NCBI GenBank assembly: GCA_964436815.1
Contig: CAYTER010000026.1
Coordinates: 1 to 29,995, forward strand
Direction: 5' to 3'
Source: UBA993 sp964436815
Lineage (GTDB): Bacteria; Bacillota; Dethiobacteria; DTU022
DNA length: 29,995 nucleotides
The notes below the pieces were generated by a model, which had not been told where the DNA came from, made no database searches, and was given only the letters and a program-made list of their open reading frames with translations. Shown here piece after piece: positions 13,589 through 22,537 of this stretch; position 1 is the first letter of the stretch, and each line of letters starts with the position of its first letter. A program made the translations under genes and the position numbers.

Positions 13589-16093
13589 ATGACGGGAGTG
13601 GTTAAAGTGCCAAAGGTAAAAGAGCCGTACAACCTTTCTCCGCGAATCAAATGGCTCTATGATTATTATTTCAGGGGCACGGAACGTAGCTGGAATAATG
13701 AATTTTTAGCTTTTACCACCGGAGTTAAAAACGACTGGCTTTTTGAAGAGATGAATTTTTATATTGTTCCGGAAGTATACTCCTTCTTTAACACTTTCAA
13801 CAAGGCTTTTAATCAGAATGCTGTAACCCTGGACATGCCGGATGATTTTTATCGTAAAGGGCTTGCAGAACGAAAAGCACTATTCACGAAGACGGCTATG
13901 CTCGAGGGCGTGCCGGTTGAAATTCTTCCCGGCGATCTGTTGGCCGGCAGCCGTTTTAATATAGTCTGTTCAAAATGCTGGACTTCCGCCGAACTGAAAA
14001 AACATCACCGGCTGACCCTGGCAAAGGGGGCTTTACGCGACCGGTTGTTTGCCTTTAAAGACAAGGGTTTTGGCAACTGCGGCCCGACTTCCGGCCATTT
14101 GATCGCTGATTACCCGCGAATTTTGAAGAGCGGTTTTAAAGAACTCCATCGCTATTTTGGCGAGCTGTACGAGGCGCTGAGTGAGTCGGAAAAGCTGGGG
14201 CAGAAAGGTTCAAACTTAAGAGCGATGATCGAAGCCTGCCTGATGCCTAAGGAACTGGCCGCTAAATATAGCGCAGAATGCCTGGCCCTGGCGGAAGCAG
14301 AAAGCGATGCAGGGCGTAAAGCAGAGCTGCTGCAGATGGCTGAGAATCTTAAGGTTGTTCCCTGGGAGCCGGCAGAAAACTTCTGGCAGGCTGTGCAGTC
14401 GCTCTGGCTGACTCACATGTTGGTGATGGCTGACGAAAACTATCCCGGACCTGGAGTATCGTTCGGCCGGCTTGATCAATACCTTTTGCCCTACTGGCAT
14501 AAATCGATGGCCGAGGGAATGGATGTTGAGTTTGGCAAGGAGATCCTCAAATGTTTTTGGATTCACTGCAATACCGCTTATGACGCCATGATTAGAACCG
14601 GCTGTAATCAGGGTATAACTGCCGGTTACGGTCAACTTTTTAATCTTTCCGGAATGGGTAAAGACGGTGTTGACCTGACCAACGAACTGACCTATGTGCT
14701 GCTTGAAGTTATTGACGAGATGAATCCGATCCTGGAGCCGAAGCCGAACGTGCGTCTCCACCGTAATTCCCCCGATGAACTGCTCGATCAGGTGGTGGAG
14801 ATGATCGCCCACAGCCAGGGAGCGCCGTTTTTAATAAATTTTGATGAACGGTCAATGGCCGGGCTGTTGCGCCAGGCTGAAAAAGCCGGCTGCCAGGACT
14901 TGATTAACGAAGATAACGTCCATGATTATGCTGCTGTCGGCTGCCTCGAGAATACGATGTGTGGCAATGATCGCTCAGCCACGGTGGACTGCAATTTAAA
15001 CCTCTATAAGGCGGTGGAGCTGACCCTGGGAGGGGGAAGTGAACTGCAGGTATACACCGACAGCCTGTGGGGCAAACCTTACCGCGCGACTGCTGATGCT
15101 CCGAAAACCGGCGATCCATCAACTTTTACTGATTTTGAAAAATTTTACCAGGCATTCGAAAAACAGATTGCCTATATTGTGGGGAAAATGGTCAGTCTAT
15201 ACGATGATATGGATGCCGTGAGGGCCGAGTTTTCACCCACCCCGTACCTGTCAACCCTGGTCAGGGGCTGCGCCGAAAAGGGGCTTGATATCACCCAGGG
15301 TGGAGCAGAACTGAAATTTATCACCATCGAGGCGGTCACCTTTGCCACGACCGTTGATTCGCTGCTGGCCATTAAATACCTTGTTTTTGATCAGCGCTTT
15401 TGCACCATGGAAGAGTTGATCCGGGCGCTTAAGGCTAACTGGGAAGGGTTCGAAAAACTGCAGGCTGCCGCTCTGCACCGCGCGCCCAAATATGGCCGTG
15501 ATGATCAAGAAGCTGATCAGCTGGCGCTGCGGGTGATGAACAGTTGGACTGAAGAAACCTGGCGTTATAAAACCAGATCAACCGGGGCACAGTTCAGGCC
15601 CGGTATGCTCAGCTGGAATTACTGGATCTCTTCGGGGTATATTTTACCGGCCAGCCCGGATGGCCGCAAAAAGGGGCAATTTTTATCCAACGCCATCTGT
15701 CCGGTTAACGGGGCTGATATCAAGGGGCCAACTGCTAATGCCAATTCGGTTGGTAAAGTGCTGGGTGGCCACGTTGAAGGAGGGGACTACCTTACCTACC
15801 TCAACAGCCTGCCAAACGGTGCCTCCCATACCATTACCCTTAACCCGGCCCTGGTCAGGAGCCCGGAACATAAAGAAAAACTTAAAGCGTTTCTGAGAGG
15901 GTATGCTGAAAACGGCGGAACCGCCCTGCAGGTTAACATAATCGATGCCGATATGCTGCGCGACGCCCAGGCCCATCCGGAAAATTACCGGAACCTTTTG
16001 GTCAGGGTAACCGGCTATAACGCCTATTTTGCCTCAATCGGCCGGGAACTGCAGGATGAAATCATTGCCAGGGAAAGTCATAAATGCTTTTAG
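13589..16093 (+). CDS. Glycyl radical enzyme of unassigned substrate
   Basis: A PFL-like glycyl radical enzyme of 834 residues. The thiyl-radical cysteine is C452 in AAVGCLEN, followed two residues later by E454, and the radical glycine is G809 in RVTGYNAYF, 25 residues from the end. The Cys-x-Glu pair is typical of the dehydratase and C-N or C-S lyase branch (choline lyase, diol dehydratase) and argues against pyruvate formate-lyase, which has adjacent cysteines. The residues after it, NTMCGNDRSATVDCNLN, differ from the GCVEP form of those characterised enzymes. No microcompartment gene is near. GTG 13607, six codons in, has a better ribosome site (GGGAGTGG) and may be the true start. The TAG stop overlaps the activase gene by ten bases. 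Confidence 0.9.
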   Translation: MTGVVKVPKVKEPYNLSPRIKWLYDYYFRGTERSWNNEFLAFTTGVKNDWLFEEMNFYIVPEVYSFFNTFNKAFNQNAVTLDMPDDFYRKGLAERKALFTKTAMLEGVPVEILPGDLLAGSRFNIVCSKCWTSAELKKHHRLTLAKGALRDRLFAFKDKGFGNCGPTSGHLIADYPRILKSGFKELHRYFGELYEALSESEKLGQKGSNLRAMIEACLMPKELAAKYSAECLALAEAESDAGRKAELLQMAENLKVVPWEPAENFWQAVQSLWLTHMLVMADENYPGPGVSFGRLDQYLLPYWHKSMAEGMDVEFGKEILKCFWIHCNTAYDAMIRTGCNQGITAGYGQLFNLSGMGKDGVDLTNELTYVLLEVIDEMNPILEPKPNVRLHRNSPDELLDQVVEMIAHSQGAPFLINFDERSMAGLLRQAEKAGCQDLINEDNVHDYAAVGCLENTMCGNDRSATVDCNLNLYKAVELTLGGGSELQVYTDSLWGKPYRATADAPKTGDPSTFTDFEKFYQAFEKQIAYIVGKMVSLYDDMDAVRAEFSPTPYLSTLVRGCAEKGLDITQGGAELKFITIEAVTFATTVDSLLAIKYLVFDQRFCTMEELIRALKANWEGFEKLQAAALHRAPKYGRDDQEADQLALRVMNSWTEETWRYKTRSTGAQFRPGMLSWNYWISSGYILPASPDGRKKGQFLSNAICPVNGADIKGPTANANSVGKVLGGHVEGGDYLTYLNSLPNGASHTITLNPALVRSPEHKEKLKAFLRGYAENGGTALQVNIIDADMLRDAQAHPENYRNLLVRVTGYNAYFASIGRELQDEIIARESHKCF

Positions 16094-17070
16094 AAAAACC
16101 GGTTACTGTTTTAGATATTCAGCGAATGTCAACCGAAGATGGCCCGGGCTTGCGAACCACCCTTTTTCTGAAGGGTTGCAGCCTGCGCTGTGACTGGTGC
16201 CACAACCCGGAAAGCATTGATCCCCGGCCGGTAGTCCAGTGGAGCAGCCATCGCTGCATCGGTTGTGATACCTGCCGGGGGATCTGTGAAAGCGGAGCAT
16301 TAATTCACGAAGCAGAGCGGATCAGGATTGACGGTAGTAGCTGCACTTTATGTTTTGCCTGTGTTGATGCCTGTCCTTCCGGAGCGCTGCAGGTCAAGGG
16401 TGAGCTGTGGACCGGGGAAGAACTGCTGCAGGAGCTGCTCAAAGACAGGGTCTATTTCGGCGAACAAGGCGGGATTACCATATCGGGCGGCGAACCGCTG
16501 ATCCAGACGGAAGCGGTTCTCTGGCTGCTTGAAAATATCAGGCGTGAAGGTTTAAATACTGCACTGGACACAGCCGGCCTGGTTCCCTGTGAATCGTTGC
16601 TTGCTGCCCTTGAATTTACCGATATTCTGCTCTACGACTTAAAACATTATCAGAGCGAAGTGCATCGTAAATTAACCGGGGGCGGCAATGAAATAATTTT
16701 TTCAAACCTGCTGGCAGTCCTTGACGCGGCCCCCAAAAGCGTCACTAAGATTTGGATTAGAACCCCGCTGATTCCGGGGGCAACCGACTCGCCGGAGAAT
16801 ATCGCCGAACTCGGCCGTTGGCTGGGCAATAATGCAAACAATCTGATCGAGCGCTGGGAGTTGTGCGCGTTCAATAATCTTTGTGAAAACAAGTACCGCA
16901 TGCTTAACCGCGAATGGCTTTACAGTGGGGTTCCCCTGCTCAGCAGGAGAAAGCTTGATTCACTAGTGGATATTGCCCGTGAAAACCTGGGAGACAGCCA
17001 GATTTTAGTCCAGTGGACCGGATCGGCTGCCCCGGAGAGGAAAGAAAGCGGTGATCAGGGTGATCAATGA
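16084..17070 (+). CDS. Glycyl radical enzyme activase
   Basis: Radical SAM enzyme that abstracts hydrogen from the active-site glycine of its partner, here the overlapping upstream enzyme. The 328-residue protein has CSLRCDWC (CxxxCxxC) near residue 32, then an inserted double-cluster ferredoxin domain with CIGCDTCRGIC and CTLCFACVDAC around residues 58-103, and then the SAM-binding TISGGEPL. The extra ferredoxin domain is normal for activases of dehydratase- and lyase-type glycyl radical enzymes and is absent from the pyruvate formate-lyase activase. The start overlaps the end of the enzyme gene, so the two are translationally coupled. The TGA stop overlaps the next gene by 20 bases. Confidence 0.92.
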   Translation: MLLEKPVTVLDIQRMSTEDGPGLRTTLFLKGCSLRCDWCHNPESIDPRPVVQWSSHRCIGCDTCRGICESGALIHEAERIRIDGSSCTLCFACVDACPSGALQVKGELWTGEELLQELLKDRVYFGEQGGITISGGEPLIQTEAVLWLLENIRREGLNTALDTAGLVPCESLLAALEFTDILLYDLKHYQSEVHRKLTGGGNEIIFSNLLAVLDAAPKSVTKIWIRTPLIPGATDSPENIAELGRWLGNNANNLIERWELCAFNNLCENKYRMLNREWLYSGVPLLSRRKLDSLVDIARENLGDSQILVQWTGSAAPERKESGDQGDQ

Positions 17071-17884
17071 TCAGGACAGGGAAATAATGTGTTCCGACAG
17101 TAAGATCGGGTTGCTGGCGACAGTTGATAGCGAAGGCTCTCCGCATCTGACCTTTATTTCATCAATTCAACCTTTTGGCAGTGACGGTTTGACGGCCGGA
17201 CAATTCTGCGCCGGTTTGAGTAAACAATTTTTCAGGGAACGCAATAATGTCGGGTTCCTCATCTTTTCACCGGCGATGGAAATTTGGCGGGGCCGGGCTG
17301 TCTATGAAAAAACGCTCGGCAGCGGCCCCGAGTATGAACTTTATAATAAAAAACCGATGTTCCGTTACAATTCCTATTTTGGCTTTGGCGCGATCCACTA
17401 CTTTAAAATGATCGATATTACGGCGAAAGAAAAGCTGACCATGGGGCAGATTATTGGCGGAGCCCTAAAGACCAGATTAGTTCAGCCTTTTAAATCATCA
17501 AGCAGTAAAGAAATTCTAAATGATACAAGTAAAGCGCTGTTCAGCCAGATTGACGGATTGAAATTCATCTCCTATCTTGACGATGAAGGATTCCCCGTAA
17601 TCATTCCGGCTATTCAGGCGGTCAATGCCGGTCGGGACAGAGTTATCTTTTCCATGAGTCCTTACGGGAATGAACTTAGAGGTATTCCGGATCAGGCTCA
17701 GGCAGCGGTGCTTTTTGTCAACCTGAAAATGGAGTCGGTCCTGGTTAAAGGCGCTTATACCAGGGCGCGAAGTATCTTCCCCTGCGGGATGGTTGAAATC
17801 AGCCGGGTTTACAATTCTATGCCGCCGCAGCCCCAGTATATTTACCCGCGAATCAATCAGCATCCGAAAGTAATCGACTTTTAG
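17051..17884 (+). CDS. Flavin split-barrel (pyridoxamine 5'-phosphate oxidase-like) protein
   Basis: A 277-residue protein whose opening KIGLLATVDSEGSPHLTFIS is the start of the FMN-binding split barrel of the PNPOx-like family. A second similar stretch (KFISYLDDEGFPVIIPAIQAV, about residue 173) suggests two barrels in one chain. It starts at GTG within the end of the activase gene and belongs to the same operon. Its substrate is unknown. It may be a flavoprotein that acts on, or protects, the product or the oxygen-sensitive pair upstream, but nothing in the sequence decides this. The stop is TAG. Confidence 0.7.
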   Translation: MIRVINDQDREIMCSDSKIGLLATVDSEGSPHLTFISSIQPFGSDGLTAGQFCAGLSKQFFRERNNVGFLIFSPAMEIWRGRAVYEKTLGSGPEYELYNKKPMFRYNSYFGFGAIHYFKMIDITAKEKLTMGQIIGGALKTRLVQPFKSSSSKEILNDTSKALFSQIDGLKFISYLDDEGFPVIIPAIQAVNAGRDRVIFSMSPYGNELRGIPDQAQAAVLFVNLKMESVLVKGAYTRARSIFPCGMVEISRVYNSMPPQPQYIYPRINQHPKVIDF

Positions 17885-17912
17885 ACCGGTCAACCGGAGG
17901 AGAGTGTGCAGG

Positions 17913-18482
17913 ATGAAATGTGATCTCTGCAAGGATAACAGTTGCTATCAGGGCGAAAGCTGCTTATCGAGCGACGACAATTCAGCCGGGCTTTATAGCG
18001 ACGTGGATAAAAGAATCCACCAGGCGGCTTCCTATATCGAAGGTAAATACTATATGCAGAAAAACCGGGTAGAAGAGTTGATCCTGTTCAGCCGGGAAAT
18101 GGGCTACCGGCATCTGGGGGTTGCCTTTTGTATCGGCTTGAGGGAAGAGGCTGCAGTGCTATGCTCTTACCTCCGCAAAGATTTCGAGGTTAGCAGTGTT
18201 TGCTGCAAAATCTGTGCTGTTTCAAAAGACGAATTAAGCCTGAAAAAAATAAATGATCATCAGGAAGAAGTAATGTGCAATCCCATATACCAGGCCAAAA
18301 AGCTGGAAGAGTGCGGCACAGAGCTCAACATAACTGTTGGACTCTGCGTCGGGCATGATATTTTATTTAACAAGTACTCCAAGGCTCCTCTGACCGCATT
18401 AATTGTCAAAGATCGGGTTTTGGCCCACAACCCGGTTGGAGCGCTCTATTCACGCTACTACCGGAAGCTGCTGGGAAGTTGA
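17913..18482 (+). CDS. DUF1847 cysteine-rich metal-binding protein
   Basis: A 189-residue protein opening with MKCDLCKDNSCYQGESC, four cysteines in a zinc- or cluster-like arrangement, with further cysteines in VCCKICAVS, VMCNP, EECG and GLCVGHD. This pattern is the DUF1847 family, common in anaerobes and of unknown function. ATG 17913 is preferred over the GTG at 17904, which is only three bases from the GGAGG at 17896-17900. The gene follows the split-barrel gene by 28 bases and closes the glycyl radical operon. I infer a metal or redox role from the cysteines only. Confidence 0.8.
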   Translation: MKCDLCKDNSCYQGESCLSSDDNSAGLYSDVDKRIHQAASYIEGKYYMQKNRVEELILFSREMGYRHLGVAFCIGLREEAAVLCSYLRKDFEVSSVCCKICAVSKDELSLKKINDHQEEVMCNPIYQAKKLEECGTELNITVGLCVGHDILFNKYSKAPLTALIVKDRVLAHNPVGALYSRYYRKLLGS

Positions 18483-18614
18483 TCTTCTGATCCAATTACA
18501 GCTTATGACCGGCTTTTGTTTAAGTTTTTATGGCTGTCATTGAACTTTAAAAATTCAGCGTTGAGCAATATATTTGTTAGTTAATGGATAGTCTTTAATT
18601 GAGGGGTTCGAAGC

Positions 18615-19280
18615 ATGGTGATTACAAGGGACCAAAGGGTCTTGCTGGTGGTTAACTGCCTGGCCGAGCATGGCGACAGCCGGTTCAGGCGGCTTTATGA
18701 ATTTATTGAACTGGCCGGAATCGATCTGGCCAGGCGTTTTTTGGGTGCGCATTATCGGGAAATCAGTACCCTCAGGGATAAGCAGGTAACCTGGCCTGGT
18801 TTCCTGGTGCAGTTAAATAAGCTCGGTAGTAAGCGAGGGATCGAAGCGGTGGACCTTTTCTTTCAGCTGCATGGCGAAGCTGGAAGGGTCCGCTTTTTTG
18901 ACCGCTGGGTATCAGCTGTTGAAATGGGAAAAGAAATTAAGGGCGCTGTTGACGCTGAAAAGTTAAGGTTGGTCTATAACCTCTGCTGCTACGGGGATTC
19001 CCATTCGGCAGCATTCCTCAACGCCGGGTTTAAAACGGCGATCGGAGCTTTAAAAGTAAATACGAGTGCGGCGGTAGAGTATCCTCTTTTTTGTCGTCAC
19101 TGGCCGGGAGCCGGATCTGCATCAAAGGAACCAATGCCGATCAGTGAAGTACTGCGACGTTCTGATCGTCCGCTTCCCCGCCTGGTTCAGGATCTGATTG
19201 CCAAACGCTATTTCAATGATGCTGACAGCACAAAAATACTTAAAGGCAGCAAAACTACTAATATCAATTGTGCTTTATAA
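18615..19280 (+). CDS. Unassigned protein with caspase-like His-Gly/Cys pattern
   Basis: A 221-residue protein not matching a family I can name with certainty. DLFFQLHGEAG places His86-Gly87 after a hydrophobic strand, and LRLVYNLCCYGDSHSAAF places Cys124-Cys125 at the end of a second strand about 38 residues on. That order and spacing resemble the catalytic His-Gly and Cys of the caspase/gingipain/CHAT fold. There is no signal peptide or membrane segment. It starts at ATG 18615 with GAGGGG about nine bases upstream, preceded by a 132-base AT-rich gap. It converges on the YchF gene. The peptidase assignment is a hypothesis. Confidence 0.55.
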   Translation: MVITRDQRVLLVVNCLAEHGDSRFRRLYEFIELAGIDLARRFLGAHYREISTLRDKQVTWPGFLVQLNKLGSKRGIEAVDLFFQLHGEAGRVRFFDRWVSAVEMGKEIKGAVDAEKLRLVYNLCCYGDSHSAAFLNAGFKTAIGALKVNTSAAVEYPLFCRHWPGAGSASKEPMPISEVLRRSDRPLPRLVQDLIAKRYFNDADSTKILKGSKTTNINCAL

Positions 19281-19289
19281 TGGACAGGC

Positions 19290-20366
19290 CTAGACATTGA
19301 AGCGGAAATTGATGATATCGCCATCCCGGATAAGATAATCTTTGCCTTCGAGGCGGAAGTGCCCGGCTTCGCGCACTCTGGCAGCGTTGCCAAGTTCAGC
19401 GAGATGGTCATAGTGAAATATTTCAGCCCTGATAAAACCGCGTTCGATGTCGGAATGGATCTTACCGGCAGCTTTGCGGGCGGTCGAGCCTTTTTTTACG
19501 GTCCAGGCCCGCACCTCATCTTCGCCAACGGTGAAAAATGAAACCAGGTTTAACTTTTTATAGGCAGCCCTGGCCAGCCTTTGTAATCCTGATTCATGAA
19601 GATTTAAGTCTTCCATAAAGGCCGCCCGTTCTTTTGCTTCAAGCCTGCTTATTTCTGCTTCAATGCGGGCGCTGACTTCTACATAGATCATGTTGCGTTC
19701 TTTCACATAAGCGGTTATTTTGTCGCGATCAGGATAGTCTCCGTGACTAAGCTGCTTTTCGTCTAGATTGATCACCAGGAAGAGCGGTTTTTCCGTTAAA
19801 AATACCTGCCCCTTGAACAGCTCTTTTTCACTTTCGGTCAGATTAACCGAACTGACCGGCTGTTCATTTTCCAAAGCAGTGAGTAGTTTTTTGTATACCG
19901 GCACCTGGAGCGCGCTTTCTTTTTTGCTCTTAATGTTGGTTTCAAGACGCTCAATCCGTTTTTCCAGAAAATCAATATCTGCCAGCAGCAGTTCTGTGCC
20001 AAAACCGGATAGTGCTTGATAAGGACGATACTCTTCAGTGCTTGCGGAATCTTCATCCTCACTGAACACTTTCAGGACCTGAACCAGTGCATCGGCGCTG
20101 CGGGCTTCTTCCAGTAATCGAGCAGCGCGGGCTTTGCTGTCATCCATCCTGGCTCCGGGGATGTCTTTAAAATCAATGCGGGCATAAGTAATTTTCTTCG
20201 GTTTATATAGGGTTGCCAGATGATCGATACGCGGATCGGGCACCACAGAGCTGCCGAAATGAATTTCGTCGGCGCCACTGAGACCAACAGGGTGATTGCT
20301 TCCGGTAAGCAGGTTAAACAATGTTGTTTTTCCGGATCCGGGCATCCCGACCAGTCCGATTTGCAT
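19290..20366 (-). CDS. ychF: YchF/Obg-type GTPase (redox-regulated P-loop ATPase)
   Basis: A 358-residue P-loop NTPase of the YchF branch of the Obg family, ribosome-associated and in E. coli preferring ATP. Walker A is GMPGSGKTT at the N-terminus. The G3 region reads DFKDIPGARMDDSKA. The usual NKxD specificity motif appears as VINLDEK, the known YchF deviation. A TGS-like C-terminus ends GDIINFRFNV. ATG 20366 is chosen because AGGAG stands nine bases before it, whereas the ATG at 20375 abuts that site. On the minus strand TGA plus TAGAAT (20412 to 20404) is a possible extended -10. The stop is TAG. Genomes often hold another ychF copy, so this could be a paralogue. Confidence 0.82.
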   Translation of the reverse strand: MQIGLVGMPGSGKTTLFNLLTGSNHPVGLSGADEIHFGSSVVPDPRIDHLATLYKPKKITYARIDFKDIPGARMDDSKARAARLLEEARSADALVQVLKVFSEDEDSASTEEYRPYQALSGFGTELLLADIDFLEKRIERLETNIKSKKESALQVPVYKKLLTALENEQPVSSVNLTESEKELFKGQVFLTEKPLFLVINLDEKQLSHGDYPDRDKITAYVKERNMIYVEVSARIEAEISRLEAKERAAFMEDLNLHESGLQRLARAAYKKLNLVSFFTVGEDEVRAWTVKKGSTARKAAGKIHSDIERGFIRAEIFHYDHLAELGNAARVREAGHFRLEGKDYLIRDGDIINFRFNV

Positions 20367-20437
20367 ATCAATCATCTCCTGGGTTATTTAAGCCAACCGG
20401 GAAATTCTATCACATAGCGGTTTTAAAGGTAAGTCCC

Positions 20438-20482
20438 TTTCCTAAAAAAATGATAACCGTTATAATGTTCGGAGAACATTAT
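20438..20482 (+). promoter_or_regulatory. hut promoter with overlapping palindromic operator
   Basis: A weak -35 TTTCCT (20438-20443) is spaced 17 bases from -10 TATAAT (20461-20466). A perfect inverted repeat with arms ATAATGTTC (20462-20470) and GAACATTAT (20474-20482) around GGA covers the -10 and the start region. A smaller palindrome ATAACCGTTAT (20453-20463) abuts it. The position is that expected for a repressor operator controlling histidine degradation. Confidence 0.6.
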
Positions 20483-20502
20483 GGCAAAGAGGGCGTGATG
20501 AT

Positions 20503-22524
20503 ATGGGCAACAAACAGATAGACGAGGCGATGGTCGTTAAACTGGATAAAGATTATTATGATTTAGCACCATTTGAACCCGGTATCCGCCGGGCTCCGGC
20601 CCGTAATTTTACCCTCTCCCGGAATCAGACAGAAACTGCTCTTAAAAATGCTCTGCGTTATATTCCTGAAGAACTGCACAATAAGATGGCGCCGGAATTC
20701 TTAGATGAGCTCATAACCCGGGGCAGGATCTACGGTTACCGCTATCGCCCGGCAGGCAATATTAAAGCGAAACCGGTTGATCACTATCAGGGAAACTGTT
20801 TGGAAGGCAAGGCTTTTCAGGTGATGATTGATAATAACCTTGACTTCGATGTTGCCCTTTATCCCTATGAACTGGTCACCTACGGTGAAACCGGGCGGGT
20901 TTGCCAAAACTGGATGCAGTATCGCCTGATTAAAAAGTATTTAGAGGTGTTGACCGAGCAGCAAACCCTGGTCGTTGAGTCAGGGCATCCGCTGGGCCTT
21001 TTCCGTTCCAAACCCGACGCGCCGCGGGTGATTATCACCAATGCCCTGATGGTTGGCCTCTATGACAACCCCACCGACTGGAACATAGCCGAACAGATGG
21101 GCGTCGCCAATTACGGCCAGATGACAGCCGGCGGGTGGATGTATATCGGGCCGCAGGGAATAGTGCATGGCACTTTTAATACCATCCTTAACGCCGGAAG
21201 GCTTAAACTTGGCATTGCCGATGATCAGGATTTAAAAGGAGTGCTTTTTGTTTCCTCCGGTCTGGGTGGAATGAGCGGGGCTCAACCCAAAGCAGTTGAG
21301 ATCGCCGGTGGTGTTGGTATTATTGCCGAGGTGGATTATTCGCGCATCAAGACCAGGCACGATCAGGGGTGGGTCAATATGGTGACTGCTGATCCGAAGG
21401 AGGCCTTCAAGCTGGCCCGGGAAGCACAGCAAGCCCGAAAACCACTCTCTATAGCTTACCATGGCAATATTGTTGACCTGCTCACCTATGCAGCGGATGA
21501 AAATCTTAAAATTGATCTGCTTTCGGATCAAACTTCCTGCCATGCCCCTTATGACGGGGGTTATTGTCCCCAGGGGCTGACCTTCGAAGAACGCACGGCG
21601 CTTTTGCAAAAAGACCGGGCCGAATTCAACCGCCGGGTCAATCTTTCCCTGCGTGTTCATTTTGAGGCTGTCAGGCGCCTGGTTGATCAGGGCACCTACT
21701 TCTTTGATTATGGAAACTCATTTTTAAAAGCGGTATTTGATGCCGGGGTCAGGGAGGTTTCCCGCAACGGCGTTGACGATAAAGATGGTTTTATTTACCC
21801 CTCTTACGTGGAAGATATTATGGGTCCGCAGCTCTTTGACTACGGGTACGGGCCATTTCGCTGGGTTTGCCTGAGCGGCAACCCCGCTGATTTGCGAAAA
21901 ACAGACCAGGCAGCAATGGATTGTATTGATCCGGACCGCCGTGGCCAGGACCGGGACAACTATGTCTGGATAAGAGACGCCGAGAAAAACAGGCTGGTGG
22001 TCGGAACCCAGGCCCGGATTCTTTACCAGGACGCCGGGGGGCGGACGGCGATAGCCCTTAAATTTAATGCCATGGTGCGCAATAAAGAGGTCGGCCCGAT
22101 TATGCTCGGCCGCGATCATCATGATGTGAGCGGTACAGATTCGCCCTTCCGCGAAACAGCAAATATTAAAGATGGCAGCAATGTGATGGCTGATATGGCC
22201 GTGCAGTGCTTTGCCGGAAACGCTGCTCGCGGTATGAGCCTGGTAGCCCTGCACAATGGAGGCGGGGTTGGGATTGGCAAAGCGATCAACGGTGGTTTCG
22301 GGATGGTCCTGGACGGCAGCGAAAAGGTCGACCGGATCCTGGGTATGGCCATGCCCTGGGATGTGATGGGTGGTGTAGCCCGCCGGGCTTGGGCTCGGAA
22401 CGAGAATTCAATTGCGACGGTAATCGATTATAACAAAGAAAATTCAGGAACCGATCAACTGACCCTGCCTTACCTGGCCGACGAGGAATTAGTAAAATAT
22501 TTGGTCAACAAAGCTTTCAGCTGA
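20503..22524 (+). CDS. hutU: Urocanate hydratase
   Basis: Converts urocanate to 4-imidazolone-5-propionate using tightly bound NAD as an electrophile, the second step of histidine degradation. At 673 residues it belongs to the long form seen in animals and some bacteria rather than the common form of about 550. Visible signatures are the NAD-binding SSGLGGMSGAQPKAVEIAGG, the active-site region GPFRWVCLSGNPADL, and HNGGGVGIGKAINGG near the C-terminus. ATG 20503 has an AGAGGG-type ribosome site. imidazolonepropionase follows 13 bases later in the same operon. No histidine ammonia-lyase (hutH) gene is in the window. Confidence 0.95.
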   Translation: MGNKQIDEAMVVKLDKDYYDLAPFEPGIRRAPARNFTLSRNQTETALKNALRYIPEELHNKMAPEFLDELITRGRIYGYRYRPAGNIKAKPVDHYQGNCLEGKAFQVMIDNNLDFDVALYPYELVTYGETGRVCQNWMQYRLIKKYLEVLTEQQTLVVESGHPLGLFRSKPDAPRVIITNALMVGLYDNPTDWNIAEQMGVANYGQMTAGGWMYIGPQGIVHGTFNTILNAGRLKLGIADDQDLKGVLFVSSGLGGMSGAQPKAVEIAGGVGIIAEVDYSRIKTRHDQGWVNMVTADPKEAFKLAREAQQARKPLSIAYHGNIVDLLTYAADENLKIDLLSDQTSCHAPYDGGYCPQGLTFEERTALLQKDRAEFNRRVNLSLRVHFEAVRRLVDQGTYFFDYGNSFLKAVFDAGVREVSRNGVDDKDGFIYPSYVEDIMGPQLFDYGYGPFRWVCLSGNPADLRKTDQAAMDCIDPDRRGQDRDNYVWIRDAEKNRLVVGTQARILYQDAGGRTAIALKFNAMVRNKEVGPIMLGRDHHDVSGTDSPFRETANIKDGSNVMADMAVQCFAGNAARGMSLVALHNGGGVGIGKAINGGFGMVLDGSEKVDRILGMAMPWDVMGGVARRAWARNENSIATVIDYNKENSGTDQLTLPYLADEELVKYLVNKAFS

Positions 22525-22537
22525 GGAGAATATTTAG

